Positions 25,182-33,819 of a stretch of 51,186 bases of DNA are shown piece after piece. The notes under the pieces are model-generated. The model was not told the origin of the DNA. It was given only the letters and a program-made list of their open reading frames with translations, and did no database searches. The position numbers were made by a program, and so were the translations under genes. Every line of letters begins with the position of its first letter. The first letter of the stretch is position 1. The DNA comes from Bacteroidales bacterium (lineage in GTDB: Bacteria; Bacteroidota; Bacteroidia; Bacteroidales; Marinilabiliaceae). The stretch spans positions 1-51,186 of the forward strand of contig JAFYCM010000008.1 in assembly GCA_017539645.1 (NCBI GenBank). Direction: 5' to 3'.

Positions 25182-25207
25182 GGAGACGACCCATCAAAGC
25201 CGTCTCC
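25182..25207 (-). terminator. Hairpin after the 270-residue lipoprotein gene
   Basis: GGAGACG and CGTCTCC form a seven-base-pair stem with a 12-base loop. On the minus strand a TTATTCCATTTTAT stretch follows, so it may act as a weak terminator before the exporter gene. Confidence 0.5.
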
Positions 25208-25232
25208 CATAACTTATGTAACTATTCGTCGA

Positions 25233-26045
25233 TTAGTTGTTGTAGTCTACAATATCCTTACGTATGGCACTAATTGTCGCCTTTATGTTATCAGACTGCT
25301 CCAAGCTGATGCCGCTTTCGTCAACGCTGTTGTAGATAGCGTGAAGCGGATCGAGTGCAGTACGAAGAGGCTCAACGTTGTTGTTGCCAGGATATTTAGC
25401 CAAAAGGTCCATCAACTTGTTGAGTGGCTCTTTCTGACTCATAATTATCTTCACCATCTCTTTGTTCTCAAAAGTATACTCCGAGATGTTTGTAGCTATG
25501 TATAGACCTTCAATCCAGCTACCAGCCACAACCATGATAGCCACTGGGCTACGGTCGTTTTTGTTTAGGTAGTCGTAGCAATCGTAGAAAGCTTCGCTGA
25601 TGAGCTGCGTCGACTCGTCTTTGTTATTCTCGTTACCTTCGAGTTTCGATGGAAGTTCAGGGTCAACGGCTTTTGTCATATCGAGTTCGTCGATAAGTTT
25701 CTTGATAACCTCGGTATACTCCATCACGTTTGCCTGCTGATTGTAGGTGCTTGCGTAGCAAAGGTCGGCAGAGTAGATACCCAAGTTGAGCGCACGTTTG
25801 CTCTCGGTGAGGTAGCGCTCAGCATTAGCTTGGTCGTTGCAGATGTCGAGTATATATGCAGCCTCGATGCGGTTGAGCATGTCGGTCACTTGGAACGCCG
25901 TAGGAAGCGGATAAACGAACTCACGAACGTTCTTGTCGACATCTTGTTTGGTTAGAACTTCTTCAGTTGGTTGTTGGTTGCAGGTGGTGCAGCTTGTTGC
26001 AGTAAGCGCTGCAGCGATGGCTGCTAAAGTGATTATTTTATTCAT
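25233..26045 (-). CDS. Predicted lipoprotein of unknown function
   Basis: 270 residues. The N-terminus MNKIITLAAIAAALTATSC gives a lipobox with Cys19 (another Cys at 22). The mature part is almost all helical and rich in Asp, Glu and Asn, with no cofactor motif that I recognise; NVREFVYPLPTAFQV and AGSWIEGLYIA look like conserved cores. Proteins of this kind recur in Bacteroidales genomes. It has its own -7 element and is followed by a hairpin and then the ABC exporter, so the two may be functionally linked, but that is only positional. Confidence 0.6.
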   Translation of the reverse strand: MNKIITLAAIAAALTATSCTTCNQQPTEEVLTKQDVDKNVREFVYPLPTAFQVTDMLNRIEAAYILDICNDQANAERYLTESKRALNLGIYSADLCYASTYNQQANVMEYTEVIKKLIDELDMTKAVDPELPSKLEGNENNKDESTQLISEAFYDCYDYLNKNDRSPVAIMVVAGSWIEGLYIATNISEYTFENKEMVKIIMSQKEPLNKLMDLLAKYPGNNNVEPLRTALDPLHAIYNSVDESGISLEQSDNIKATISAIRKDIVDYNN

Positions 26046-26069
26046 AATTTTTTATTTTCTCATTTTCAG

Positions 26070-26077
26070 CAAATATA
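26070..26077 (-). promoter_or_regulatory. -7 element of the lipoprotein gene
   Basis: TATATTTG on the minus strand, 25 bases upstream of the start codon at 26045; it matches TAnnTTTG. No clear -33 TTTG is visible. Confidence 0.4.
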
Positions 26078-26166
26078 CGAATGAAAAAGAGTTAGTTATG
26101 CGTTCTGTTAATTTTCGAAGTAAAAATGCTTATGAAGCTATAAATATCAAATAGCTATGGCATCCT

Positions 26167-27393
26167 TTATCCATTGATTTCGCGGTCACGGAAGCCAACT
26201 AAGTATAGTATGGAATCCAATCCGCCCGACGAAATGGCATGCTGCGCGGTGGCTTTCACCTTGGGTTTTGCGTGGAAGGCTATGCCCAGTCCAGCGAGCT
26301 GTATCATAGGTAGGTCGTTCGAGCCATCGCCAACGGCAATACACTGTTCGAGGTGAATATCCTCCTTGAATGCAAGCAGTTTCAGCAATTCGGCCTTCTT
26401 TGCACCATCTACAATGTCGCCCACATGACGTCCGGTGAGGTGGCCATCTTCAATCTCGAGCTCGTTTGCAAATACGTAGTCGATGTCGAGCTTCTGTTTC
26501 AGGTAGTTACCGAAATATGTAAAACCACCGGAGAGAATAGCCGTCTTGTATCCATATTTTTTCAACGTACGGAAAAGGCGCTCGGCGCCATTGGTAAGTG
26601 GCAGATTCTCAGCTATTTCTTTCATTACCGACACGTCCAAACCTTTCAGTAGCGAAATACGCTTACGGAAGCTCTGTTGGAAGTCAATCTCGCCGCGCAT
26701 TGCACTTGCGGTAATAGCGCTCACTTCGTCGTAGACGCCTGCACGACGGGCCAACTCGTCGATAACCTCCGTTTGAATGAGCGTCGAATCCATATCGAAG
26801 CAAACCAAGCGGCGATTTCGGCGGAACATATTGTCGGCTTGGAAGGCTATGTCGATGGCCGTCTCCTGCGACACTTTGATGAAGTCGGTCTTTAGCTGCG
26901 CCATATCTTTAGGCACACCGCGCACCGAAAATTCCACCACACTCATCACGCTGTCGTTATTGTCGTTGAGCGAGCGACGACCCGACAGACGCATAATCTT
27001 ATCAATATTAAGACCTTGCTGCTTAATTATTTTGGTTACGTTGGCTATGTGGGCCGCCTTCAAGTTGTGCGCCATAAGCGTAACTATATTACGCTGCTTA
27101 CCTTGCTGACCTACCCAATTCTCGTAATCTTCAATTTTGATAGGTGTAAACTTTATATTCAAGCCCAACTCGTAAGCCTTGAAAAGCAAGTCTTTCAGTA
27201 TCGAGGATGAGTCGGAGTTGGGATCCAAAGCTATAAGAATACCCAAGCCAAGGTCGTTGTGAATGGTAGCTTGACCAATATCCAATATATCTACGTGATG
27301 TTCCGCAAGCACTTCTGTCAGGGCGGCTGTCACACCGGCGCGGTCTTCACCCTGAATATTTACGCGGATTATTTCTCGAACTTTATTAGTCAT
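26167..27393 (-). CDS. serB: Phosphoserine phosphatase with two ACT-like domains
   Basis: 408 residues. Two ACT-like domains (about 7-85 and 102-185) precede a HAD phosphatase with Asp200 and Asp202 in CFDMDSTL, LSGGFTYF, and VGDGSNDLPM. It makes serine from phosphoserine, the last step of the phosphorylated pathway; the ACT domains probably bind serine as feedback effector. It overlaps the epimerase gene by eight bases (27386-27393), so the two are co-expressed, although no shared pathway is evident. Confidence 0.94.
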   Translation of the reverse strand: MTNKVREIIRVNIQGEDRAGVTAALTEVLAEHHVDILDIGQATIHNDLGLGILIALDPNSDSSSILKDLLFKAYELGLNIKFTPIKIEDYENWVGQQGKQRNIVTLMAHNLKAAHIANVTKIIKQQGLNIDKIMRLSGRRSLNDNNDSVMSVVEFSVRGVPKDMAQLKTDFIKVSQETAIDIAFQADNMFRRNRRLVCFDMDSTLIQTEVIDELARRAGVYDEVSAITASAMRGEIDFQQSFRKRISLLKGLDVSVMKEIAENLPLTNGAERLFRTLKKYGYKTAILSGGFTYFGNYLKQKLDIDYVFANELEIEDGHLTGRHVGDIVDGAKKAELLKLLAFKEDIHLEQCIAVGDGSNDLPMIQLAGLGIAFHAKPKVKATAQHAISSGGLDSILYLVGFRDREING

Positions 27394-28303
27394 AATCAGT
27401 TTCGTTGTTTTTTATATAGTTAGCAACATTGTTGATAGTGTCGTCGATGCTACGAAAATCGTGATGCACAGCATTTTGCAGCTTCTGAGCATTATACGTA
27501 TGCACCTCATCGAGCTCATTGTTTTTTCTAAAAATGCGGTCGAACATCTTGCCTATTTTCGATGGTGATGATGGCCTTAGAGTGCTCAATTTATCGGCAA
27601 AAACATTCTGTAAATCAGCGCATTTTGCATTGTGTCCCACAGCAATATAGCGTTCGCCAATGCAGTTTGTATTATTTATGGCATCGATAACTATTTCAGC
27701 CAAATCGCGTGCATCAATAACACCAACTTCGCCCGCAAAATAGTGCTTCGAGGTACGTATAGTATCCATAATATGAGCGTCTCTACCTAAGCGAGAAGTC
27801 GGTCCAATAGCTATGCCCGCACAGATAACCACGGCTTGCAAACCTTCGTAGATACCGCGCCAAATCTCCATCTCTTGGAAAAATTTCTGCTTAGCGTACG
27901 TACTTCTGTGGCTATCTGGTTGCCACGGTGTCTGCTCGTCCGACATTGCGCCATGCTCTGCTGTGCCAATAGCCTCCGCAGAACCCACGTAGCAGAGTTT
28001 TGCTCCTTTTTGCTGCGCCAGTCGCACCACATTGCGCGTGCTAATTATGTCAGTATCAGCACAATGAAATATCACATCTATTCCGTGCAAGGGGCTCGAT
28101 TCGTCAATATCTGCTATGCTTTGATAATCGGAGAAATCTACGTCGGCATAACTAATGTTTTCATGCCTTACGCCGTAATAATCTAAAAAGCAGTCTAATG
28201 TGTGGCTATCGATGTTTGCTACACACACGTGCGCCCCTCGTTGCAAGAGGTTCACCACGATATGAATACCTTTTATTTCGTCTGCTCCAGTTACCAAAAT
28301 CAT
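27386..28303 (-). CDS. NAD(P)-dependent epimerase/dehydratase-like (extended SDR)
   Basis: 305 residues. It begins directly with the first Rossmann strand, MILVTGADEIKGIHI. The usual TGxxGxxG is altered to TGADEIKG, with Glu in place of the central Gly, so nucleotide binding may be changed. The catalytic pattern is present: Ser108 (VGSAEAIG), Tyr136 and Lys140 (STYAKQK). The sugar- or hydroxysteroid-like substrate is not clear. Strand beta-2 lacks an obvious arginine for NADP. It overlaps serB by eight bases and begins only five bases after a -7-like element. Confidence 0.75.
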   Translation of the reverse strand: MILVTGADEIKGIHIVVNLLQRGAHVCVANIDSHTLDCFLDYYGVRHENISYADVDFSDYQSIADIDESSPLHGIDVIFHCADTDIISTRNVVRLAQQKGAKLCYVGSAEAIGTAEHGAMSDEQTPWQPDSHRSTYAKQKFFQEMEIWRGIYEGLQAVVICAGIAIGPTSRLGRDAHIMDTIRTSKHYFAGEVGVIDARDLAEIVIDAINNTNCIGERYIAVGHNAKCADLQNVFADKLSTLRPSSPSKIGKMFDRIFRKNNELDEVHTYNAQKLQNAVHHDFRSIDDTINNVANYIKNNETDYD

Positions 28304-28307
28304 AGTG

Positions 28308-28315
28308 CAAAGCTA
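28308..28315 (-). promoter_or_regulatory. -7-like element just before the epimerase start
   Basis: TAGCTTTG on the minus strand, matching TAnnTTTG, ends five bases before the ATG. If used, the mRNA would be leaderless or nearly so. No -33 TTTG is found at the right distance. Confidence 0.35.
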
Positions 28316-28373
28316 CGTTTTTTAGTAGATGTGAAAATATATGTATATGCAAAGTTTAGCGATAGGAACAACA

Positions 28374-28400
28374 AAGGGAGACTTTTCTTGAGCCTCCCTT
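28374..28400 (-). terminator. Terminator after carA
   Basis: AAGGGAG and CTCCCTT pair over seven bases with a 13-base loop that can add CT/AG. On the minus strand TTTGTTGTT follows. It lies 24 bases after the carA stop. Confidence 0.6.
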
Positions 28401-28423
28401 GTAAGTATCTGTGCTATTGATAT

Positions 28424-29509
28424 TTATTTCTTATACTTCTTGCAGTTGTCTACAAACTCGTCGAAGAATTTCTCGGTGTCGGTAGGACCAGAACTTGCTT
28501 CTGGGTGGAACTGCGTTGAGAAGAATGGCTTCGACTTGTGGCGGATGCCTTCGTTGGTTTCGTCGTTGATATTTACGAACGATGCTTCCCAGTCTGCCGG
28601 AAGAGTCTTGGTGTCAAGTGCGAAACCGTGGTTCTGGCTTGTTATGTAGCAGTTGTTCGTGCCTACGCGAATCACTGGATGGTTGTGCGCGCGGTGACCA
28701 TAAGGAAGTTTATAGGTAGAAGCGCCTGCAGCAATGCCAAGCAACTGATTGCCAAGGCAGATACCGAAGATCGGTTTACCAATTTCGAGAGCCTTACGAA
28801 TATGTCCAATGGTAGCTTGACACATCTGAGGATCGCCAGGACCATTCGAAAGCATAAGACCATCGTAATCCTCTTGTGTGAAGTCGTAATCCCAAGGCAC
28901 GCGAATCACGGTGGTGTCGCGCTTCAAGAGACAGCGCAAAATGTTGTATTTAGCGCCGGTATCGACAAGTACAATTTTGTATTTACCATTGCCATAAACT
29001 TCACGCTTTTTGCAGCTAACCTTTGCCACAAGATTTTCCTTGTTCGGGTCAACGAAGTCGATTTTATCGTCGTCGAATACAATTTTACCGAGCATTGCGC
29101 CCTTTTCGCGAATTATCTTGGTGAGCTCACGTGTGTCGATGCCACAAATGCCTGGCACATTGTTCTCTTTCAACCATTGTCCGAGACTCTTTTGTGCATT
29201 CCAGTGGCTGTATTCGTATGAATAATCAGAAATAACGAGACCCGTTATATGTATGCGATCCGACTCGAAAAAGCGTGGAAGTCCATTCTCATCTTTATCG
29301 TCGTGGGGGACGCCATAGTTACCAATAAGAGGATAAGTGGATACTAAGATCTGACCTGCGTATGAAGGGTCGGTGAGGCTCTCCGGATAACCGGTCATGG
29401 CTGTGTTGAACACTACTTCGCCGGCTACCGACTGTTCGCTACCAAACGATACTCCTTTGAATTCAGTGCCGTCTTCCAGCACCAATCTAACTTTTTTTGT
29501 TTCAGACAT
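28424..29509 (-). CDS. carA: Carbamoyl-phosphate synthase small subunit
   Basis: 361 residues. The N-terminal domain is followed by a class I glutamine amidotransferase with the nucleophile Cys251 (FGICLGNQLLG) and His335/Glu337 (QFHPEASSGP). GYPESLTDPSYAGQIL and SNGPGDP are CarA landmarks. It supplies ammonia to CarB for carbamoyl phosphate used in pyrimidine and arginine synthesis. No carB follows: the gene is flanked downstream by a terminator and the epimerase, so the large subunit must be encoded elsewhere. It has its own consensus promoter. Confidence 0.96.
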   Translation of the reverse strand: MSETKKVRLVLEDGTEFKGVSFGSEQSVAGEVVFNTAMTGYPESLTDPSYAGQILVSTYPLIGNYGVPHDDKDENGLPRFFESDRIHITGLVISDYSYEYSHWNAQKSLGQWLKENNVPGICGIDTRELTKIIREKGAMLGKIVFDDDKIDFVDPNKENLVAKVSCKKREVYGNGKYKIVLVDTGAKYNILRCLLKRDTTVIRVPWDYDFTQEDYDGLMLSNGPGDPQMCQATIGHIRKALEIGKPIFGICLGNQLLGIAAGASTYKLPYGHRAHNHPVIRVGTNNCYITSQNHGFALDTKTLPADWEASFVNINDETNEGIRHKSKPFFSTQFHPEASSGPTDTEKFFDEFVDNCKKYKK

Positions 29510-29565
29510 TTATGCGGCTAATTATACGATTGCTATCCGTTGTTAGTGCTTTGTTTAGCTGCGCA

Positions 29566-29596
29566 CAAATGTAGGTCTTGCACGCGTTTTATCAAA
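29566..29596 (-). promoter_or_regulatory. Promoter of carA
   Basis: On the minus strand TTTG (29596-29593), 19 bases, TACATTTG (29573-29566): an exact Bacteroidetes consensus. The leader before carA would be about 50 bases. Confidence 0.7.
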
Positions 29597-29603
29597 GTAC
29601 ATA

Positions 29604-32600
29604 TTAGAACTTTATACCCATTATAAGTATGTCGTCTATTTGCTCGCGATTGCCTTTCCATTTGCGGAACTCCTCTTTCAAGTAGTCCATCTGCTCTTCC
29701 ATAGGTTTCTCGAAGATATTTTCGAGCGTACGTTTGAAGGCTCCCGTGGTATATTTATCGCCAGTCTTCTCGCCAAATTGGTCGGTGAATCCATCGCTGC
29801 TGAGATAGAATACGTCTCCAGGGTAGAATTGCGTTGTGGTCTCTACGAATTCGTTACCGTTTCGGCGGTCGCCTATGCTTCGGCGCGTACCTTTTATCTC
29901 GCTTAACTTACCTTTTATAAATGTGTATATAGAGCGACGTGCAGCTGCCGATACCATCACCAAATTATCGAGATCAATATCCACTATCGCGCAGTCCATA
30001 CCATCTTGTGTTTCAATGGTTTGGTTCTTATTAAGCGTATGCTTAATCTCGTGATCGAGGCGGTCGAGGAGCACTGCCGGACGGCGCAACTCTGGGTCGC
30101 GGGTAGCATCATTCAATATTGTAGTACCTATCATCGACATAAATGCACCTGGCACACCATGTCCTGTACAATCGGCACAACAGATTATTATGTGGTTCTC
30201 GTAGCGATTGAACCAATAGAAGTCGCCACTGACTACATCGCGCGGCATAAATAGCAGGAACGAATCCTTGAACGGGAAGTCTTGCAGACTTGTCTGCGGC
30301 GGTAGGATAGCCGTCTGTATGCGTTTCGCATAGTTTATACTATCCATTATATCGTTGTTCTTGCGCTCGATGATTGCATTTTTACTACTCAACTCAGCCG
30401 TCTGACGCGCAACTTCAGTTTCAAGTTCTTGCTGACGCTGGCGAAGTTGACGTTCGCGCATCTTGGTGATGAAACGTCCAAGCGCAGCCACAAAGAATAG
30501 AATCGTTATTGGGAACCACGTCGACTTCCAGAATGGGTTGTCTATATGTATATCTACTGTGAGAGGTCGACCGCTGATAGCACCGTCGCTATTTACGGCG
30601 CGAACGTGAAGTTTGTAGTCGCCGTCGGGAAGGAAGTCGAACTCTTTGTGACTCTGCATACCAAGAGGCATCCAACGTTCGTCTTTAGAAGTCGACCCGC
30701 CTATCTCAAGCCAATATTCGTAGCGTACGTTGATAGGGTCTTTCATACATACGCCTACGAAGCTGAATTCGAACTTCGCCACATTTCCATCGTATGGATA
30801 AGGCAAGTCGATAGGTTCGGAGAGGTCATGCTTCTTACCCGAAATAGTTACACCAATAAGGTTGATGAGCGGCGGCACGCTATTGCGCTTGTCGTAGAGC
30901 GACATATAGTGCATAGCACCGCAATTGGCTGTAAACCAAAGGTCACCATTGTTATCGGCAGACACGCCCGAAAATTCTTGACTTATACCGTTCGATGCAT
31001 TGAACACTCGAATATTACCCGTGCCAAGGTCTACACAACTCAAGCCCGGTTGATGACAAACCCAGATGCGACCATTCTCGTCGGTAGCAATGCCGTAGCA
31101 ATAGTTTTTCTCAAGGCCATCGGTAGTGCTTATGGACTGCATCGAGCCATCTTCATTGTTACATATTATGCCATTGTTGACCGTAGCGAGCCACATACGA
31201 CCACGCTTATCGAATGTCATACCGGCAATATTTACAGGAATATCCGACAAACGATAAATCTCGAATGTACCGTTTTCTCCGTAAGGCGTGTAGAGCGCTA
31301 TACCGCTATCTTTAGGACCGAGCCAAACTTGTCCCTCTTTGTCTATGTACGTAAAATTGATGTTGTTGTGCGGCAAACCCTGCAGTGTGGTATATAGTTG
31401 CGGATTGCCCGTCGTGAGGTCGTATACAAAGAAACCGCCTTGAGTAGCAAGGTATAAATGGTGCTCGTCTATCTGCATACCATTTATCATCTCACACGTG
31501 AGCGATGGTGCGCCGTAGTTGAGTTTGTAGAATCGCGGAGAATCGCTCATTCGGTAATAAACGCCATCGTTCTCTGTACCTAAGTATGTGATTTTCCGGC
31601 GTTTATCTATGCATATTGATGTTATAGCAATATTGGTTGGCAATCCGTACGCACTATCGAAATACTCGAAGTTGGTCATACACTGCACGTCCATACGTAT
31701 GAGGCCATTAGCCATGCCGAGCCAAAGGTCGTTGCCATCGACAGCCGATGAGAAAACTTTGTTGCGTTGAAAACCGATGTCGGCTGTGTTGTATTGCGCA
31801 AAGTAGTTGTTAATCCACGCCACAACGCCGCTGCCATACGTAGCAAACCAGAAGATGCCTTCGCGGTCGACCGTAATATCCGCTACATAATTATTTCCAA
31901 GTCCGTTATCTTCGGTAAGTTGCAGCACCTCAACGTATTGGTTACGTTCGTCGGAGAAGCGCATCTCGCGTACGCCGTAGCCCCACGTAGCCAAATAGAG
32001 GTTGTTGCCTTCGTCTTCGTAAATATCGCGTATGTCATACGTAATAATATCGGTACTTGCGCACGACTCGGAGCAGCGGCTGACCTGCGTTGCGCCTACG
32101 CCATGGGTATACTTATATACATTGCCTACGTCTGTTCCTATCCAAAAACTACGACCATCGTAGCTCTTGCTAATACAGTTCACAGCATCGTACGTACCTT
32201 CAATCTGTGTTTCTGATTTCAGTTCGCCATCGGCATCGAACTTCACAAGCATAAGGCCATCCGACGTACCTACGAGGATGTTGAGCGAGTTGACAGCATT
32301 TACAGAATAGTATATATGCTGCCCCATAAGTTCGTTGTCGAAAAATGTGGTTGTTTTCTTATTAGGGTTGATGCGAATCAGACCTTGGTTTTGCTCCACT
32401 GCCCAGATATTGCCCTTATCATCGAGGCACATATCCTTGATAGGAGCATTTACGCCCGGCACAAAAACACGTGAGAATCTATTCTTCTCGAACACCGAAA
32501 AGTTGCCATTGCCATGACCGCACCAGAGACGGTTGTCAGAGTCGACAAGCAGACGGCTAACGTAGTTATCTGCCAACGAGTCGCGCGTGAAATAGTTCAC

Positions 32601-32795
32601 GAAGTTTATGCCATCGTAGCGCGTCAGACCTTCAGCCATAGCCATCCACATAAAACCATTTGGATCCTGGGCTACGCTATAAACGTAGTTCTGCGGCAGG
32701 CCGTTAGACATGGTATATTTAGCCAAGTTGAAGTTTTGTGCCATTGCGCACAAAGCTGCTTGTAGCAAAATCAGTGTTAACGCGATTTTTCTCAT
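29604..32795 (-). CDS. Membrane sensor: periplasmic beta-propellers, Y_Y_Y domain, SpoIIE/PP2C phosphatase
   Basis: 1063 residues. A signal peptide (CAMAQ, about residue 20) leads into about 14 propeller repeats of the two-component-regulator type (DPNGFMWMAMAEGLTRYDG, D.KGNIW, D..GRIWV), spanning about 25-640. A Y_Y_Y-like beta-sandwich follows (about 650-750), then one transmembrane helix (about 757-777), a coiled coil (779-825) and a SpoIIE serine phosphatase (about 840-1063). The metal-binding residues are intact: Asp853/Asp858 (PRDVVSGDF), Asp875 with GHG (CADCTGHG), Asp1001 (LSSDGFTD) and Asp1054/1055 (QIDDILIMG). Such phosphatases usually act on anti-anti-sigma (STAS) proteins. It is last in the 37864-29604 operon, 40 bases after the preceding gene. 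Confidence 0.88.
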   Translation of the reverse strand: MRKIALTLILLQAALCAMAQNFNLAKYTMSNGLPQNYVYSVAQDPNGFMWMAMAEGLTRYDGINFVNYFTRDSLADNYVSRLLVDSDNRLWCGHGNGNFSVFEKNRFSRVFVPGVNAPIKDMCLDDKGNIWAVEQNQGLIRINPNKKTTTFFDNELMGQHIYYSVNAVNSLNILVGTSDGLMLVKFDADGELKSETQIEGTYDAVNCISKSYDGRSFWIGTDVGNVYKYTHGVGATQVSRCSESCASTDIITYDIRDIYEDEGNNLYLATWGYGVREMRFSDERNQYVEVLQLTEDNGLGNNYVADITVDREGIFWFATYGSGVVAWINNYFAQYNTADIGFQRNKVFSSAVDGNDLWLGMANGLIRMDVQCMTNFEYFDSAYGLPTNIAITSICIDKRRKITYLGTENDGVYYRMSDSPRFYKLNYGAPSLTCEMINGMQIDEHHLYLATQGGFFVYDLTTGNPQLYTTLQGLPHNNINFTYIDKEGQVWLGPKDSGIALYTPYGENGTFEIYRLSDIPVNIAGMTFDKRGRMWLATVNNGIICNNEDGSMQSISTTDGLEKNYCYGIATDENGRIWVCHQPGLSCVDLGTGNIRVFNASNGISQEFSGVSADNNGDLWFTANCGAMHYMSLYDKRNSVPPLINLIGVTISGKKHDLSEPIDLPYPYDGNVAKFEFSFVGVCMKDPINVRYEYWLEIGGSTSKDERWMPLGMQSHKEFDFLPDGDYKLHVRAVNSDGAISGRPLTVDIHIDNPFWKSTWFPITILFFVAALGRFITKMRERQLRQRQQELETEVARQTAELSSKNAIIERKNNDIMDSINYAKRIQTAILPPQTSLQDFPFKDSFLLFMPRDVVSGDFYWFNRYENHIIICCADCTGHGVPGAFMSMIGTTILNDATRDPELRRPAVLLDRLDHEIKHTLNKNQTIETQDGMDCAIVDIDLDNLVMVSAAARRSIYTFIKGKLSEIKGTRRSIGDRRNGNEFVETTTQFYPGDVFYLSSDGFTDQFGEKTGDKYTTGAFKRTLENIFEKPMEEQMDYLKEEFRKWKGNREQIDDILIMGIKF

Positions 32796-32835
32796 GTGTT
32801 TATTTTATTCGGTTTGTGCTACAGCGACAAGCGCT

Positions 32836-33819
32836 CTACTTCTTGGGCTTGACGCCTATCGTATACTTATACTTAGGAATACCACCGATAGGTACACTAT
32901 AGAACGGAAGCAGTTCGCCGTACTGGTTCTCCAAATATATCACTACGTTGTTATTCTTCAACGGTTTCGACTTCGATTTTATCATTTGAATGTCCCAAGA
33001 TGAGTTTTTCTCGGCATCGTCGATCTTGTGCGTACTGCTTTGCCACTCGTTGTCGTTAGAAGTTTTCATCATCACGCCATTTTTGCTGACGGAGATAATA
33101 CGTAGGAATCCATCGCTATCCCAGTCGAAGTTCGATTGCTTAATCGAAACCACGCGGTTGTCGATGTATGGGTAGATATGCGACACTTCGGTGCCACTAT
33201 CGTGCATACGGAATTTATATTTGAAATAGTATGCAAATGCGCCGTCAACTTTGACGTTGTTGTTGCCATTGCGCGAGAGGAATAGGCGGTACATATTACC
33301 ATCGTCACCCGAAGCACCTTCTATGACAAGTTTGAATGTGCGTCCGCCAAACTCAGGTAGATTCTCGCCTTCTGATGGGTTAATTGGACCAAACGTGTAC
33401 CATTTGCCATCGAATGTAGGCTCAGAGCCAAATGTCTTGGTAAGTAGCATTGTACCGCTCTTGTAGTTGCCTTTCTCGTTGCATTTCTGCGCATCTTTAT
33501 TGGAGCAAGAGCCAGCGCCACCATATACGGTAAATCTTGTTTTGGTGTTCCATGAAGTTTTCATCTCATCGTTCTCGCCACCGCAATCGGGGTCGAACAC
33601 GCGAATGAAGATTGGCGAATTGTGGTCGGCAGGTATAGAGAAAAATATTATTTGAACGAAGTTGTCATCGCCCCACGCAGTTTCGCCGTCTTTGCCAAAT
33701 GTAATGAGGTATGGAATGTTCTCATCGGTTCCTGGAACGGGTTGCGCATTCACTGCTTGAAGCCCAAGCATAAGCGCAAATGATGCTATAATAAAACGTT
33801 TCATGTGATAAGTTTTCAT
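32836..33819 (-). CDS. Secreted protein of unknown function in the T9SS-linked operon
   Basis: 327 residues. Signal peptide, cut near VNAQ (about residue 25). The mature part is rich in beta-strand, Asn, Asp and Gly, with a four-cysteine patch (FDPDCGGEND, GAGSCSNKDAQKC) that may form disulphides; I recognise no family. The ATG at 33819 overlaps the previous gene's TGA (ATGA), which argues for this start although MKRF five residues later looks like a cleaner signal peptide. Its position between the PD40-PKD protein and the sensor phosphatase suggests a periplasmic or surface partner. Confidence 0.6.
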   Translation of the reverse strand: MKTYHMKRFIIASFALMLGLQAVNAQPVPGTDENIPYLITFGKDGETAWGDDNFVQIIFFSIPADHNSPIFIRVFDPDCGGENDEMKTSWNTKTRFTVYGGAGSCSNKDAQKCNEKGNYKSGTMLLTKTFGSEPTFDGKWYTFGPINPSEGENLPEFGGRTFKLVIEGASGDDGNMYRLFLSRNGNNNVKVDGAFAYYFKYKFRMHDSGTEVSHIYPYIDNRVVSIKQSNFDWDSDGFLRIISVSKNGVMMKTSNDNEWQSSTHKIDDAEKNSSWDIQMIKSKSKPLKNNNVVIYLENQYGELLPFYSVPIGGIPKYKYTIGVKPKK

